Positions 5,448 through 7,028 of a stretch of 7,028 nt of DNA are shown here, piece after piece. Made by a program: the position numbers and the translations under genes. Below the pieces are notes generated by a model. It was not told where the DNA came from. It searched no databases and worked only from the letters and a program-made list of their open reading frames with translations. Origin of the DNA: Acidobacteriaceae bacterium (GTDB taxonomy: Bacteria; Acidobacteriota; Terriglobia; Terriglobales; Acidobacteriaceae); assembly GCA_030039895.1 (NCBI GenBank), contig JASHUR010000044.1:1-7028 (forward strand), written 5' to 3'. The number at the start of each line of letters is the position of its first letter. The stretch's first letter is position 1.

Positions 5448-6233
5448 CTAATTCTTGCGGCCCGGAACCACCTCAATCTGAAACAGCCTCGGCCACAACT
5501 TCCCCGTCACAAACAACCGGTCGTGGGCCGCGTCGTAGGCAATCCCGTTCAACACCGCGTCATTGCTCCGAACCTCAATCGCCGGCAGCAATCCGGCAAG
5601 ATCGATCGTGTCCAATACCCGCCCCGTCGTCGGAGAGATTCGCACAATCTTGTTCGTCATCCACACGTTCGCATAAATCTCGCCGTGGATATACTCCAGC
5701 TCGTTCAGCTCCTCTACGGGTTTGCCGTGGTCCGTCACGTGGATGCTCCGCACCTCGGCAAACGTCCTCGGGTCCAGAAAATGCAGGGTCGAACTGCCAT
5801 CACTCAAAATCAAATGCCGGCCATCCTGCGTCAGGCCCCATCCCTCCCACGGATAATGAAACGTCCGAATCAACTGCAGCGTAGCGCGGTCGTAAACGAA
5901 ACCCAGGTGCGCCTTCCATGTCAGTTGAACCAGGGTATTGCCCCAATTCGTCAGCCCCTCCCCGAAGTACTGCGAGGGTAGGTTGATCTCCCGAATCACC
6001 CGGCCCGTCTCCAGGTCTTCCTCGCGCACGGTCGATTGCCCATATAGCCCGGTGCTCTCATACAGGTGCCCATCCACATAAACCAGCCCCTGCGTAAAAG
6101 CCTGCGGGTCGTGCGGATAGGTATGCACTACGCGATAGCCGCTTGCGGCCAGAGCAACCTGTGTGGCGCCTCCGCCCAACAACAAACTCACAGTAACCAG
6201 GCGAGCAAGCGTCGCCGCGAATGTCATCTTCAT
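5448..6233 (-). CDS. Secreted glutaminyl-peptide cyclotransferase (plant-type, beta-propeller)
   Basis: Converts N-terminal glutamine of peptides to pyroglutamate with release of ammonia. It belongs to the Glu_cyclase_2 (plant/bacterial QC) family, a five-bladed beta-propeller unrelated to the animal zinc enzyme. From the ATG at 6233 it has 261 residues: a Sec signal (basic MKMTFAATLAR, hydrophobic core, cut near VALA|ASG at 29/30), then family motifs in order: HDPQAFTQGL (41-50), ESTGLYGQS (59-67), FGEGLT (90-95), QLTWK (103-107), EGWGLT (130-135), SDGSSTL (144-150), LNELEY (176-181), VLNGIAYD (227-234) and FVTGKLWP (241-248). The set is complete, so the enzyme is probably active in the periplasm. 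AAGGA lies 10 nt upstream of this ATG; a TTG one codon earlier (6236) is an alternative. The gene follows an inositol monophosphatase family gene by 33 bp on the same strand, so they are probably co-transcribed. Confidence 0.92.
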   Translation of the reverse strand: MKMTFAATLARLVTVSLLLGGGATQVALAASGYRVVHTYPHDPQAFTQGLVYVDGHLYESTGLYGQSTVREEDLETGRVIREINLPSQYFGEGLTNWGNTLVQLTWKAHLGFVYDRATLQLIRTFHYPWEGWGLTQDGRHLILSDGSSTLHFLDPRTFAEVRSIHVTDHGKPVEELNELEYIHGEIYANVWMTNKIVRISPTTGRVLDTIDLAGLLPAIEVRSNDAVLNGIAYDAAHDRLFVTGKLWPRLFQIEVVPGRKN

Positions 6234-6266
6234 CAAATGGCTTTCCTTTATAGAGGTCCCTTGTGT

Positions 6267-7028
6267 TTAGGTCCTTTGCGCCGCCCTCGCTGCCGCAAAT
6301 TCCGCCGGCGTAGGAATCGGTTCCAGCTCTTCCCCGGCAAACATCGCGCGGAAGAGGCTCAGCATTTCGTCTAGCAGCAGCCCATTCGTCGCCAGAATCT
6401 CCTGGCTGTCCAGCCGGAAACGGCTGCCGTCAAAGCGGCTCATCGTCCCTCCGGCCTCTGTGACCAGCAGCGATCCGGCGCCTGTGTCCCATGGATTCAA
6501 ATTGAATTCCCAATAAGCATCGAACCGTCCGCAAGCCGTGTAAGCCAGATCCAGCGCCGCCGATCCCGCCCTCCTCACTCCGTGTGACCGCAGCGTGAAC
6601 TCCTGGTAAAAGTGGATGTTCGGATTGTCATGGCGCTTCCGGCTCGGAAATCCCGTCGCTACCAGCGCCTCCGCCAGATCCCGCGTGCGCGACACATGAA
6701 TCGGTGCACCATTCAGAAACGCCCCTCTGCCTTTCTCGGCCGTAAACAGCTCGTCGCGCAGCGGATCATACAGAACGCCCGCCACAATCTCACCATCTTC
6801 GCCCGCTGACGCTGACGTTGAACGCCGCTCCAGCCCCATCGACACACAAAACACCGGAAATCCGTGCGCAAAATTCGTCGTTCCGTCCAGTGGATCGATA
6901 TACCAGCGATACTCACTGTCCAGATGCGACCGCGTGCCTTCTTCCCCATACACGCCGTGCTCTGGGAAAACCACGTGCAGCCGCTCCACAATCAGCTTCT
7001 CTGAGGCGCGGTCCGCTTCCGTCACCAG
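6267..7028 (-). CDS. suhB: Inositol monophosphatase family protein (5' end outside window)
   Basis: A Mg-dependent sugar or inositol phosphate phosphatase of the SuhB/IMPase family, cytoplasmic; the true substrate (inositol-1-phosphate, a sugar phosphate, or PAP) cannot be read from sequence. The frame runs off the right edge; its first codons read LVTEADR, the usual family start of the metal-site region, so the GTG at 7025 is an internal Val. 253 residues are visible. Key motifs, counted from that Val: GEEG (27-30, metal Glu), WYIDPLDGTTNFAHGFP (41-57, motif A with Asp 44 and 47) and NPWDTGAGSLLVTEAGG (177-193, motif B with the metal Asp180). The motif B 'WDTGAG' has Gly where WDxAAG is most common. 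A short C-terminal tail, EPIPTPAEFAAARAAQ, extends past the conserved fold. The gene ends with TAA 33 bp before the cyclotransferase start. Confidence 0.92.
   Translation of the reverse strand: MVTEADRASEKLIVERLHVVFPEHGVYGEEGTRSHLDSEYRWYIDPLDGTTNFAHGFPVFCVSMGLERRSTSASAGEDGEIVAGVLYDPLRDELFTAEKGRGAFLNGAPIHVSRTRDLAEALVATGFPSRKRHDNPNIHFYQEFTLRSHGVRRAGSAALDLAYTACGRFDAYWEFNLNPWDTGAGSLLVTEAGGTMSRFDGSRFRLDSQEILATNGLLLDEMLSLFRAMFAGEELEPIPTPAEFAAARAAQRT

Overview
The window is GC-rich, single-copy-looking bacterial chromosome, most likely from an Acidobacteriota member (Terriglobia/Acidobacteriaceae type). This placement is inferred from the protein styles: a seven-iron ferredoxin, a GH51 arabinofuranosidase with a Sec signal, and above all two secreted proteins of a hypothetical family ('xSKxAKPGxKF ... 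IPxGSxLEG') that I associate with acidobacterial genomes. I see no phage or transposon genes, CRISPR array, tRNA or rRNA.

Layout, left to right: (1) the 3' end of a glutamine synthetase gene (+), closed by a strong hairpin terminator; (2) on the minus strand, a 76-residue cytochrome c-like protein without a heme motif, and two tandem paralogous secreted proteins of unknown function (1246-1935 and 2145-2798), with a terminator between the two paralogs; (3) a minus-strand 7Fe ferredoxin gene with its own terminator and a likely promoter; (4) a divergent 176-bp intergenic region carrying the ferredoxin promoter one way and, the other way, a good sigma70-like promoter whose -10 box is covered by a LacI/CcpA-type operator; (5) a complete secreted GH51 alpha-L-arabinofuranosidase gene (+) with a terminator; (6) a minus-strand pair, an inositol monophosphatase family gene (cut by the right edge) followed 33 bp later by a secreted plant-type glutaminyl-peptide cyclotransferase.

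The genes do not form one pathway. Glutamine synthetase is central nitrogen assimilation, the ferredoxin is electron transfer, and the GH51 enzyme releases arabinose from plant hemicellulose or pectin, probably under sugar-responsive repression. The cyclotransferase would cap N-terminal glutamine of exported proteins as pyroglutamate. Almost every transcription unit is separated by its own hairpin terminator.

I do not see a convincing new multi-gene system. The items most worth following are the tandem paralog pair of unknown function, the operator-like site over the arabinofuranosidase promoter, and the small heme-less cytochrome-like protein.
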